Shown here: in pieces, positions 43,969-51,493 of the stretch
How the letters are laid out: every line of letters starts with the position of its first letter
Position numbering within the stretch: the first letter of the stretch is position 1
From: Sphingobium sp052327305
Lineage (GTDB): Bacteria > Pseudomonadota > Alphaproteobacteria > Sphingomonadales > Sphingomonadaceae
DNA length: 64,000 nucleotides
Direction of reading: 5' to 3'
Assembly: GCF_052327305.1 (NCBI RefSeq)
Contig: NZ_CP182486.1
Coordinates: 2,232,001-2,296,000, forward strand
Made by a program: the position numbers and the translations under genes
The notes under the pieces: generated by a model
Seen by the model: the letters and a program-made list of their open reading frames with translations, nothing else
What the model was told of the DNA's origin: nothing
The model's database searches: none

Positions 43969-46900
43969 TCATTCTGCCGGAACCACAGTGTGTTCGGCCG
44001 CGCCACGGCGCCGCTGCCCGGCGATGCGATCGCCCAGCGTGCGGCACACGACGTAGAAGGTGGGGGTGAAGAGCAGACCGAAGCCGGTGACGCCCGCCAT
44101 GCCGAAGAACACGGCCGTGCCAAGCGCCTGCCGCAATTCCGCGCCTGCGCCCGTAGCGATGAGCAGCGGGACCGTGCCCAGGATGAACGCGAAACTCGTC
44201 ATCAGGATAGGCCGCAAGCGGGTCTGCGCTGCCTCGACCGCTGCTTCCACTGCCGAGAGGCCACGCTCTTCCGCCTGCTTGGCGAACTCGACCACGAGGA
44301 TCGCGTTCTTGGCAGCGAGAGCGATCAGCACGACCAGTCCGATCTGCGTGAGGACGTTATTGTCCATGCCGCGCAGATTGACGCCGGCCATTGCCGCAAG
44401 AAGGCACATCGGCACGATCAGGATGATCGCGAGCGGAAGCACCAGACTCTCATACTGGGCGGCGAGCACCAGGAAGACGAAGAGCACGGCGAGGGCGAAG
44501 ACGAGCCCGGCAGTGCTGCCCGCCACCTTCTGCTGATAGGCAATGCCCGTCCACTCGTAGGTGAAGCCGCGCGGCAGTGTCTGGTTGGCGATACCCTCCA
44601 TCAGCCTCAGTGCTTCGCCCGAGGATGTGCCGGGTGCTGTGTCGCCATCCACGCTGACTGCTGGGAGCAGATTGTAGCGCTCGACGCGATACGGTCCCGT
44701 CTTGTCGGAGAAGGTGGCGACCGAACCGATCGGCACCATCTCGCCCGAGTTCGACCGGGTGCGCAGATTGGCGATGTCGGCCGGGGTGCGGCGGAAGGGC
44801 GCGTCAGCCTGAGCGGTCACACGGAAGGTGCGGCCAAGCAGGTTGAAGTCATTGACGAACGCCGAGCCGAGATAGACCTGCAATGCCTCGAAGACACGCG
44901 CGGGTGGCACGCCGATCAGCGCTGCCTTGGCCCGGTCGATATCCGCATAGACGCGCGGGGTGGCCGTCTCGAAGAAGGTATAGACCGCCTGCAGCCCCTT
45001 TGTCTGATTGGCCGTGCCAATCACGCCATAAGCGGCCTGCTGGAGCTCCTTATAGCCCTTGCCGTCCTGATCCTGGACCATCATGCGATATCCGCCCGCC
45101 GAGCCGATGCCCTGAATGAGCGGCGGCTTGACGATCATGATGCGTGCGTCGGTCACGTCGGCCGTTGCCTTGGTGGCTTCGGCGATCAGCTGATCGAGCT
45201 TCTGGCCGTTCCGGGCGCGCTCCTTGAAGTCGTCGAGCACGAAATAGGCGGCTGCCGAGTTTGCGGCGCGAGTCTGAGACGCGCCGTCGAAGCCCGAGAA
45301 CATGACGGTGTTCTTGATGCCGGGGATCTTGAGAATCCGGTCGGCAACGGTCTTCATCACTGCATCCGTGCGACTCGTCGATGCGCCGGGCGGCAGCTGA
45401 ATGACCGTCAGGAAATAGGCCTGATCCTGCGCGGGAATGAAGCCCGTGGGCGTCACCCAGAAGAGGCCAAGCGTTGCCGCGATGAGGCCCGCATAAGCAA
45501 GCATCATGCTCTTTGGCCGGCGCACGAGCTTCGCGGTCAAGGCGGCATAGCGCTCGCTCATCTTGTGGAAGGCATCGTTGAACTTATCGCCGGCCTTTTC
45601 GACGAGTTGCCGCCAGCGCGGACTTTCGTCATGGGTGCGCTCGGTGGGTCGCAGCAATATGGCGGCAAGCGCAGGCGAAAGCGTGAGCGATACGACCAGC
45701 GAGATGACCGTGGCGATCGAGATCGTCATGGCGAACTGCTGATAGAATGCGCCGGACAGGCCATTCATGAACAGCGTCGGCACGAACACGGCACAGAGCA
45801 CCAGAACGATGCCGATGAGCGCTGCCGAGACTTCGTCCATGGAGGTGCGGGCTGCGTCCAGAGGCGACAGACCGTGCTCCAGATTGCGCTCGACATTCTC
45901 GACGACGACGATCGCGTCATCGACGACGATGCCGATGGCCAGAACGAGGCCAAACAGCGAGAGGTTGTTCAGCGAATATCCGAACGCCGAGAGGAACGTG
46001 AACGTACCGATGAGCGACACGGGGATCGCCACCACCGGGATGATCGCCGCCCGCCATTTCTGCAGGAAGACGATGATGACGAGCACGACGAGGATGACTG
46101 CCTCGATGAGGGTCTGGACGACGGCATCGATCGACTGCTGGATGAACTCGGTGGGATTGTAAACGATGCGGTATTCCAGACCCTTGGGGAAGGATTTGGA
46201 CAGCTCGTCCATCTGGGCTTTCACGGCTTCGGCCGCTGCCAGCGCATTGGAGCCAGGGCGCTGGAAGACAGGCAGAACCACTGTCTCGCCTTCCTTGAGG
46301 TAGCTCGACGTGCTGTAATCGTCCGCGCCGATCTCGACGCGTGCAACGTCACGCAGAAGCACCTGACGGCCTTCCGCATCCGTGCGGAGCACGACATTCT
46401 CGAACTGCGTGGGGTCGGACAGGCGGCCCTGGGTCTCTACGTTGACCTGAAAGGCATCGCCGCCCGAGGGAGGCTGACCCAACGTACCGGCCGAAACCTG
46501 CACGTTCTGAGCGCGCAGCGCCTCCACCACGTCCCCGGCGGTCATGCCGAGCGCGGCGGTCTTGTCCGGATTGAGCCAGACGCGCATGGAAAGGTCACGT
46601 GAGCCGAACATCTGCACGTCGCCCACGCCGTCGATGCGGCTCAGCGAATCCTTGACGCGGGTAAGCGCGTAGTTGGAAAGATAGGCGCGATCGAGGCTCT
46701 TGTCGGGCGAGACGAGATTGACGACCAGCAGGAAGTCCGGCGAGGTCTTGCGCGTAACGACGCCCAAGCGCTGCACGTCCTGCGGCAGGCGGGGAAGGGC
46801 GATGCCGACGCGATTCTGAACCAGAACCTGCGCTTCATCGAGATCCGTGCCCTGCTTGAACGTGACGGTGATGGTCGTGCGGCCATCGCCGGTCGACTGC

Positions 46901-47145
46901 GAGCTCTGGTAGAGCATGCCGTCGACGCCGTTGATTTCCTGCTCGATCGGCGCGGCGACCGTCTCGGCGAGCGTTTCCGCCGAGGCACCCGGATAGGTCG
47001 CGGAGACCGTGACCGTAGGAGGCACGACCTCGGGATATTGCGAGATCGGCAAGGTGAAATAGGCAATCGCGCCGACGATCGTGATGATGATCGCGATGAC
47101 CGCCGCGAAGATCGGCCGTGTGATAAAGAAACGCGAGAGCCGCAT
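43969..47145 (-). CDS. RND efflux permease (HAE1 family)
   Basis: A 1058-residue proton-driven pump of the AcrB/MexB type with twelve membrane helices and two large periplasmic loops. The N-terminus MRLSRFFITRPIFAAVIAI is classic. Proton-relay Asp residues are present in helix 4 (GIVVDDAIVVVENVER), and the second half repeats the layout. Length equals the family norm. It works with the adaptor (47217-48491) and outer-membrane factor (42503-43957), probably for hydrophobic or amphiphilic drugs; the substrate range is not predictable. Confidence 0.96.
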   Translation of the reverse strand: MRLSRFFITRPIFAAVIAIIITIVGAIAYFTLPISQYPEVVPPTVTVSATYPGASAETLAETVAAPIEQEINGVDGMLYQSSQSTGDGRTTITVTFKQGTDLDEAQVLVQNRVGIALPRLPQDVQRLGVVTRKTSPDFLLVVNLVSPDKSLDRAYLSNYALTRVKDSLSRIDGVGDVQMFGSRDLSMRVWLNPDKTAALGMTAGDVVEALRAQNVQVSAGTLGQPPSGGDAFQVNVETQGRLSDPTQFENVVLRTDAEGRQVLLRDVARVEIGADDYSTSSYLKEGETVVLPVFQRPGSNALAAAEAVKAQMDELSKSFPKGLEYRIVYNPTEFIQQSIDAVVQTLIEAVILVVLVIIVFLQKWRAAIIPVVAIPVSLIGTFTFLSAFGYSLNNLSLFGLVLAIGIVVDDAIVVVENVERNLEHGLSPLDAARTSMDEVSAALIGIVLVLCAVFVPTLFMNGLSGAFYQQFAMTISIATVISLVVSLTLSPALAAILLRPTERTHDESPRWRQLVEKAGDKFNDAFHKMSERYAALTAKLVRRPKSMMLAYAGLIAATLGLFWVTPTGFIPAQDQAYFLTVIQLPPGASTSRTDAVMKTVADRILKIPGIKNTVMFSGFDGASQTRAANSAAAYFVLDDFKERARNGQKLDQLIAEATKATADVTDARIMIVKPPLIQGIGSAGGYRMMVQDQDGKGYKELQQAAYGVIGTANQTKGLQAVYTFFETATPRVYADIDRAKAALIGVPPARVFEALQVYLGSAFVNDFNLLGRTFRVTAQADAPFRRTPADIANLRTRSNSGEMVPIGSVATFSDKTGPYRVERYNLLPAVSVDGDTAPGTSSGEALRLMEGIANQTLPRGFTYEWTGIAYQQKVAGSTAGLVFALAVLFVFLVLAAQYESLVLPLAIILIVPMCLLAAMAGVNLRGMDNNVLTQIGLVVLIALAAKNAILVVEFAKQAEERGLSAVEAAVEAAQTRLRPILMTSFAFILGTVPLLIATGAGAELRQALGTAVFFGMAGVTGFGLLFTPTFYVVCRTLGDRIAGQRRRGAAEHTVVPAE

Positions 47146-47216
47146 GAGGCTTCTCCTCGCTGGAGTTCTTGTTCTCAGGACCGGCCACCTGCGCGACCGG
47201 TCCTGGCGATGTCTTT

Positions 47217-48491
47217 TCAGCGGCCGGTGAGGGTCGCTTCGCCCGAAACCGGGATAGAGACGGGCGCGGCGCCATCCTTGCCCACTTCGGGCGCGATCTT
47301 GCCGGCTCGCGTCTCGACCTTGCCGCCGGGCATGACGAGCTGGAGGCCGCTAATGATTACGCGATCCTGAGGCGCGAGGCCGGAGCGAATGATGCGCAGG
47401 CCGTCCACGACGGGGCCGACGTCGACCGGCTTGGCGACCACTGTGCCGTCCTTGGCTGCCACCAGCACGATCCGGCGGGCCTGATCGACCTGGATCGCGG
47501 TCTCGGGGACCAGCAGCGCCTTGGTGGTGCCGCCGTTCGAAAGCCGCATATTGCCGAACATGCCCGGAGTGAGGAACAGATCCGGATTGGCGACCGTGGC
47601 GCGGCCACGGATTGTGCCCGACCGTGGATCAAGGCCATTGTCCGTGAAGTCGAGTTGCCCCGTCCACTTGTAGCCCGACTCGTCCTGAAGGCGGATCTGG
47701 ACAGGCGTCGGCTGGTTCCCGGCGTCGCGCGCGCGCTTGGCCTTGAGGAACAGCCCTTCAGAACCATTGAACGAGAAGTAGATGGGGTCGACTGCGTTGA
47801 TCGTCGTCAGCAATGTGCTGCCCTGACCTTCGCCCGCCGCGACAAGATTGCCCGGGTCCACCCGGCGATCCGAAATCCGACCGGCAATCGGTGCACGCAC
47901 CTGCGTGAACTCGACATCCAGCGCCCGTGAGCGCACGCGCGCTTCGGCGCCGGCCACAGCCGCGACAGCCGCCTGCACGCGGGCGCGCAGCCGGTCTACT
48001 TCGCTCTTGGAAACAGCATCGTCATTAATCAGACGCTCGGCACGGCCGAGGTCCGCGCGGGCCAGCGCAAGATCGCTGCGCGCACTGGCAACAGCGGCCC
48101 GCGCTTCAGCCAGCGCGGCGGTAAAGGGGCGGGGGTCGATGGTGAAGAGCAACTGCCCTTTCTGGACGATCTGCCCATCCTTGAAATGAAGGCCGGTGAT
48201 CTGGCCGGAGACGCGCGGACGCACCTCGACGCTCCGGCTCGCCTCGAAACGGCCAATATAGTCGTCCCACTCGTTGACCTCGCGGGAAAGCGGCGTGGCG
48301 ACCGCAACGACGGGTGTCGGCATGGCCGGCGGGGGCGGTGGCCCCCGGAACACATAGCTCGCGACGCCCACAGCGAGCAGCAGGGGAACCCCGATGAATG
48401 CGGCGCGGCGCCAGCTTCTCTGACGGTCAGAAGCCACGGTGTCGTCCGTGGCTTCCGAGTTCTTCTGCGTAGGTTGGAAAGGCATGTTCAT
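47217..48491 (-). CDS. RND efflux periplasmic adaptor
   Basis: A 424-residue membrane-fusion protein. An N-terminal membrane helix (about residues 30-48) precedes the lipoyl-like halves (EVRPRVSGQITGLHFKDGQIVQKG and VRAPIAGRISDRRVDPGNLV, each split at the conserved Gly), an alpha-hairpin, the beta-barrel and a C-terminal membrane-proximal domain. Its ATG overlaps the TGA of the small upstream gene as ATGA. It is the adaptor for the pump downstream. Confidence 0.94.
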   Translation of the reverse strand: MNMPFQPTQKNSEATDDTVASDRQRSWRRAAFIGVPLLLAVGVASYVFRGPPPPPAMPTPVVAVATPLSREVNEWDDYIGRFEASRSVEVRPRVSGQITGLHFKDGQIVQKGQLLFTIDPRPFTAALAEARAAVASARSDLALARADLGRAERLINDDAVSKSEVDRLRARVQAAVAAVAGAEARVRSRALDVEFTQVRAPIAGRISDRRVDPGNLVAAGEGQGSTLLTTINAVDPIYFSFNGSEGLFLKAKRARDAGNQPTPVQIRLQDESGYKWTGQLDFTDNGLDPRSGTIRGRATVANPDLFLTPGMFGNMRLSNGGTTKALLVPETAIQVDQARRIVLVAAKDGTVVAKPVDVGPVVDGLRIIRSGLAPQDRVIISGLQLVMPGGKVETRAGKIAPEVGKDGAAPVSIPVSGEATLTGR

Positions 48492-48847
48492 GCAGCGACC
48501 CCTTCTCCTCGCGAAAGCCGCGCAGCACCAATGCTCCGCTGCAGCAGCTCATACTGATCCATCGAAAAACCGGCCGCGAGAAAGGCCTTGAGTTCCGTAT
48601 TTGCGATAGCGAAGCCCCGATGCCACGCCAGAACGGCGATCCGGCGAAGCGCTTCGAGACGGCCGTCGGCCAGACGCGGGCTGCGCCGGGAGCCGCCGAA
48701 AAGCGAACCCAGAGCGATCGAGAGGCGACCCGGCTCCCGCAGGCTGGCGAGGCTGTCATTGCGGGCGACCGCGACGACCGACCATTCGAAGGCGCTGAGA
48801 GCGGCCGTGCGCGTGTCATTCGCGGCAGTGATCTGGCTGTGCATCAT
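48488..48847 (-). CDS. Small unknown protein heading the efflux operon
   Basis: A 119-residue soluble protein, Ala- and Arg-rich, of predicted helical content: AFEWSVVAVARNDSL, then LRRIAVLAWHRGFAIANTELKAFLAAGF and MDQYELLQRSIG. I do not recognise the family; the second half faintly recalls DUF1127-like proteins. The start is the MetMet pair at 48847/48844; the open frame extends to 48889. Its TGA overlaps the adaptor ATG (ATGA), so it is translationally coupled to the pump genes and lies between them and the TetR operators. Confidence 0.7.
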   Translation of the reverse strand: MMHSQITAANDTRTAALSAFEWSVVAVARNDSLASLREPGRLSIALGSLFGGSRRSPRLADGRLEALRRIAVLAWHRGFAIANTELKAFLAAGFSMDQYELLQRSIGAARLSRGEGVAA

Positions 48848-49052
48848 GTCCGTTTTCCCTGTTTCTGCCCGCAGGCGTGGCAGCGCCATTCCCGCGTCGG
48901 GCCGCTGGCCCTGATCGTCCTTTTCCGGCAGAATTCAGGCGCGCAGACGTTCCGGCAGCATCTGCTGCCGTCGAAGGTCTCAGCGCCGTCTCCTGTCGGC
49001 GATACTAATTTATTGAATTGAGCAGGAAGGGTTTGGCCCCGCCGCCATTTCT

Positions 49053-49066
49053 ATACTGACCGGTAT
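49053..49066. promoter_or_regulatory. TetR operator, site 1
   Basis: ATACTGACCGGTAT, inside the larger palindrome TATAC-N6-GTATA, between tetR and the efflux genes. The reverse complement of site 2 differs from it at two positions. Confidence 0.7.
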
Positions 49067-49097
49067 ATAAATCGCGACCCGATGCGTCAAGCGCCTT

Positions 49098-49754
49098 TTA
49101 TACCGGTTGGTATTTTTTTGTCGAGAGGGTCTCTTCGCGGGCGGAATCGTTGGTGGGCCAGGCCTGAAGGCTGGTTTCCAGAAGCGCGTTGAGATCCTCG
49201 CACGTCGCGCCTGCTCCCGCCTGTAGCGCCATGCCCTGCGCGATGGCGACCAGATAGCTGGTGAGGCCGCGTGGATCGACGGACTGCGGCAGATCCCCCT
49301 CCGCCTTTGCACGCTCGAAGCGTCCAATGATCGCTTCCTTCACGACGGCGCCGCGGGCGTTCACTTCGGCGCGAATCGATTCCGCTTCTACGCCGCAAGC
49401 CACGGAATTGACGACGTTCATGCAGCCCTTGGGGTCGCCGCCCATCTGCATTTCCAAGGCGCCGCGCAACATGCGCTCGGCAACACCGCGTGCCGTCGGC
49501 GCTTCAAGAGCCTTACCGATATAATCCAGTTTCTCCCGCTCGTAGAGGTCCAGCGCCTGACGAAAGAGAGATTCCTTGTTGCCGAAAGCGGCATAGAGGC
49601 TGGGCTTGGTGATACCCATCGCGCAGGTCAATTCGTTGAGCGATGCGCCTTCATAGCCCTTGCTCCAAAACACGCGGAGAGCAGCGGCGAGGGCGGCGTC
49701 GACACAGAACTCGCGCGGGCGCCCCTTGTGAGATGAGCAGGAGAGGATTTTCAT
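49098..49754 (-). CDS. TetR/AcrR family repressor of the efflux operon
   Basis: A 218-residue regulator. The N-terminal helix-turn-helix is at about residues 20-65 (AALAAALRVFWSKGYEGASLNE, continued by MGITKPSLYAAFGNKESLF). The rest is a helical ligand domain of the kind seen in regulators with a C-terminal TetR_C_16-like region. It lies just upstream of the efflux operon on the same strand. Operator-like palindromes sit at its own start codon, in its last codons and in the gap to the pump genes, so autoregulation and control of the pump are expected. Confidence 0.92.
   Translation of the reverse strand: MKILSCSSHKGRPREFCVDAALAAALRVFWSKGYEGASLNELTCAMGITKPSLYAAFGNKESLFRQALDLYEREKLDYIGKALEAPTARGVAERMLRGALEMQMGGDPKGCMNVVNSVACGVEAESIRAEVNARGAVVKEAIIGRFERAKAEGDLPQSVDPRGLTSYLVAIAQGMALQAGAGATCEDLNALLETSLQAWPTNDSAREETLSTKKYQPV
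49100..49113. promoter_or_regulatory. TetR operator, site 2 (inside the tetR 3' end)
   Basis: ATACCGGTTGGTAT; on the minus strand ATACCAACCGGTAT, matching site 1 in 12 of 14 positions. It spans the last four sense codons and the TAA stop of tetR. Confidence 0.7.
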
Positions 49755-49766
49755 AATGAGCGGTAT
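49753..49766. promoter_or_regulatory. TetR operator, site 3 (at the tetR start codon)
   Basis: ATAATGAGCGGTAT, 12 of 14 identical to site 1, overlapping the tetR start codon and followed by ATAATGG. Fits autorepression. Confidence 0.6.
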
Positions 49767-49845
49767 ATAATGGAATGTGCCGCGAAAATCCAGTTTATTC
49801 GCGTGCTTGCTCTCTCGGCGCCCTGCCGTAAGGGCGACGTGCCCG

Positions 49846-50622
49846 TCAGAAAGGGAGCCAGTCGCGCTTCTCGGAGAACTTCATATAGCCGACATTGGCA
49901 CCGAGTCGGTAGCCGACGCCAAGGCGAATGGGGATAAGCACGACATTGCCCCAGCGCAGATAGCTCGCGTTGAATCCGCCGACGAAATAAGCGGCGCCTT
50001 CGCCAGCGGGGAAGCGCTTGTAGAGTTCCTGGCTGTCATGGAGATTATAGACGAGCACGAAGGTGTTTGCAGCATTTCCGCCCAGATCGAAGCCGATGGA
50101 TGGGCCGGTCCAGTAGACTTCCCGTTGCCCCTCGATCTTGTGATAAAGCGTGCCCGAGCCATAGCGAAGACCCACGCCGATCGCTCCTGACGCTTCGCGC
50201 CCGGCAATATAGGCGACAGGCTGGCCCTGCTCCTTAAGCGTGCGTTCGATGATGCCGGCAAGACCTTGCGCGCCTTTGCCGAAGACGCCTTCTGCCGCGC
50301 CAATCAGGTCGTCCTGCTGCCAGGTGGCGCTGTTCGGGCCAGTCGGAACAGCCGTCTCGGCGGTGGTCGTGCCCGGAGTCGTAGCCGGGGCAGCGGTGGC
50401 GGCGGGGGGCGTGGAGGTGGGGGCCTGCGTCGGTGCCGGGGTGGGAGACGCCGGCGCGTAATAGGGCTGGTCGGCCGGCGGATTGGGCGCGAGGTCCGCG
50501 TCGATGGCGCTGTTAGGGTCCACGGTGCGGATCTGCGCGGCCAGCGGCGCGGCAACGAGTGCACCGACTGCGACGACGGCTCGGATGAGCTTGAGCGACG
50601 GACTGATATGCATTTCCTTCAC
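49846..50622 (-). CDS. EipA-like DUF1134 envelope protein
   Basis: A 258-residue exported protein of the DUF1134 family, whose Brucella member EipA is a periplasmic protein needed for envelope integrity. A signal peptide is followed by a Pro/Ala/Thr-rich linker of about 60 residues. The conserved domain is at about 105-258: GLAGIIERTLKEQGQPVAYIAG, ASGAIGVGLRYGSGTLYHK, YWTGPSIGFDLGG, and the end LGANVGYMKFSEKRDWLPF (each taken separately). GTG 50622 follows GGGGAAA; an ATG three codons later is possible. The linker is unusually long and repetitive. Confidence 0.9.
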   Translation of the reverse strand: MKEMHISPSLKLIRAVVAVGALVAAPLAAQIRTVDPNSAIDADLAPNPPADQPYYAPASPTPAPTQAPTSTPPAATAAPATTPGTTTAETAVPTGPNSATWQQDDLIGAAEGVFGKGAQGLAGIIERTLKEQGQPVAYIAGREASGAIGVGLRYGSGTLYHKIEGQREVYWTGPSIGFDLGGNAANTFVLVYNLHDSQELYKRFPAGEGAAYFVGGFNASYLRWGNVVLIPIRLGVGYRLGANVGYMKFSEKRDWLPF

Positions 50623-50771
50623 GCTTTCCCCGCTGGCGCCGCCCCCTGGAAGGCGCGGTCGCGAACCCGCACCAGCCTATCAGCCCCGCCGTATGAAACG
50701 ACAATGAACGAACGGCAGACCGAATCGAATATGCGCCAGAGCGAGTCTGGGAGGGGGTGAGGGGTGTGGAG

Positions 50772-50993
50772 TTACGCGGCGTAGATGGCGGGGCGGTATC
50801 GCGCTTCCGGAATGGCAAGGCCCCGAGCGTTCGCGGTTTCCAGCCAGCCCTCTATCGCGTCGTCGATATTCGCCAGCGCTTCGGCTCGACTATTGCCATG
50901 AGCGGAGCATGGCTTGAGATCTGGCACGTCCGCAATCCAGCACTGGTCATCCGCCGACCAAAAAAGATTGATGTGGTAATGCGGCTCATTCAT
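50772..50993 (-). CDS. hicB: HicB-type antitoxin
   Basis: A 73-residue HicB protein with the partial RNase-H-like fold: HYHINLFWSADDQCWIADVPDLKPCSAHG, then EALANIDDAIEGWLETA (quoted in parts). It ends after this fold and has no C-terminal helix-turn-helix or ribbon-helix-helix, so it probably neutralises the toxin without strong DNA binding of its own. Its ATG overlaps the TGA of hicA as ATGA (50990-50993), with the toxin gene first, the order usual for hicAB. Confidence 0.9.
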   Translation of the reverse strand: MNEPHYHINLFWSADDQCWIADVPDLKPCSAHGNSRAEALANIDDAIEGWLETANARGLAIPEARYRPAIYAA

Positions 50994-51241
50994 TCCTCGA
51001 TATGTAGTCCGTAGGCCTCCACCAATTCAAGCAGTTCCCGGATTTGATAGCGCTTGGCGTCCTTACCATCAGGCTGGACCGGGAAGGGGCGGGGCACATC
51101 GGGATGAATGTAAATGCGGTGACTGCCTTTGGTGCGCTCATGCGTGAAGCCGAGCGCGGCCAGCAAACTATCGAAATCGCGAAAGGCAATCGCGCGATGG
51201 CCACCGATAAGGCGCTGAAGAAGGGCGGAGGGCTTGACCAT
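50990..51241 (-). CDS. hicA: HicA-type mRNA interferase toxin
   Basis: An 83-residue HicA toxin, a double-stranded-RNA-binding-fold ribonuclease that cleaves mRNA. The diagnostic segment is LLAALGFTHERTKGSHRIYIHP with the catalytic His41 in GSH. It is about 20 residues longer at the N-terminus than minimal HicA. It precedes hicB with a four-base overlap. The upstream 240 bases are AT-rich compared with neighbours, a common sign of an acquired module. Confidence 0.88.
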   Translation of the reverse strand: MVKPSALLQRLIGGHRAIAFRDFDSLLAALGFTHERTKGSHRIYIHPDVPRPFPVQPDGKDAKRYQIRELLELVEAYGLHIEE

Positions 51242-51493
51242 ATCAGGCCAGCTCGAATGTGAAGTCGCTGGAAGAAAGGATCATCTGATTGTCCTGAATT
51301 TTTAGGGCAATCCTCCTAATAATCACATGGGGTCGGCCGTCCAGTAGATGATGCGAGTTATCCAAGGGAAAAGACGCAGACCAAGGGAAAAAGTGGAATA
51401 AATAATTGAAAATTATAATGTTAGCTATCCACAGCTCATCCACACAATTCTTTCATGGCCGCTTGTCTTAGATATTTTCGAAGTTGAACTCGA

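Noticed and set aside
43990..46602. 870-codon open frame opposite the RND pump
   Set aside because: Antisense shadow in a high-GC gene; composition is Arg/Asp/His-rich with no domain, and the sense gene is unambiguous.
51243..51443. 66-codon frame ending one base before hicA
   Set aside because: The spacing to hicA is suggestive, but the frame starts at a GTG within repeated GTGGAT-type motifs, lies in an AT-rich segment, lacks a ribosome-binding site and resembles no family.
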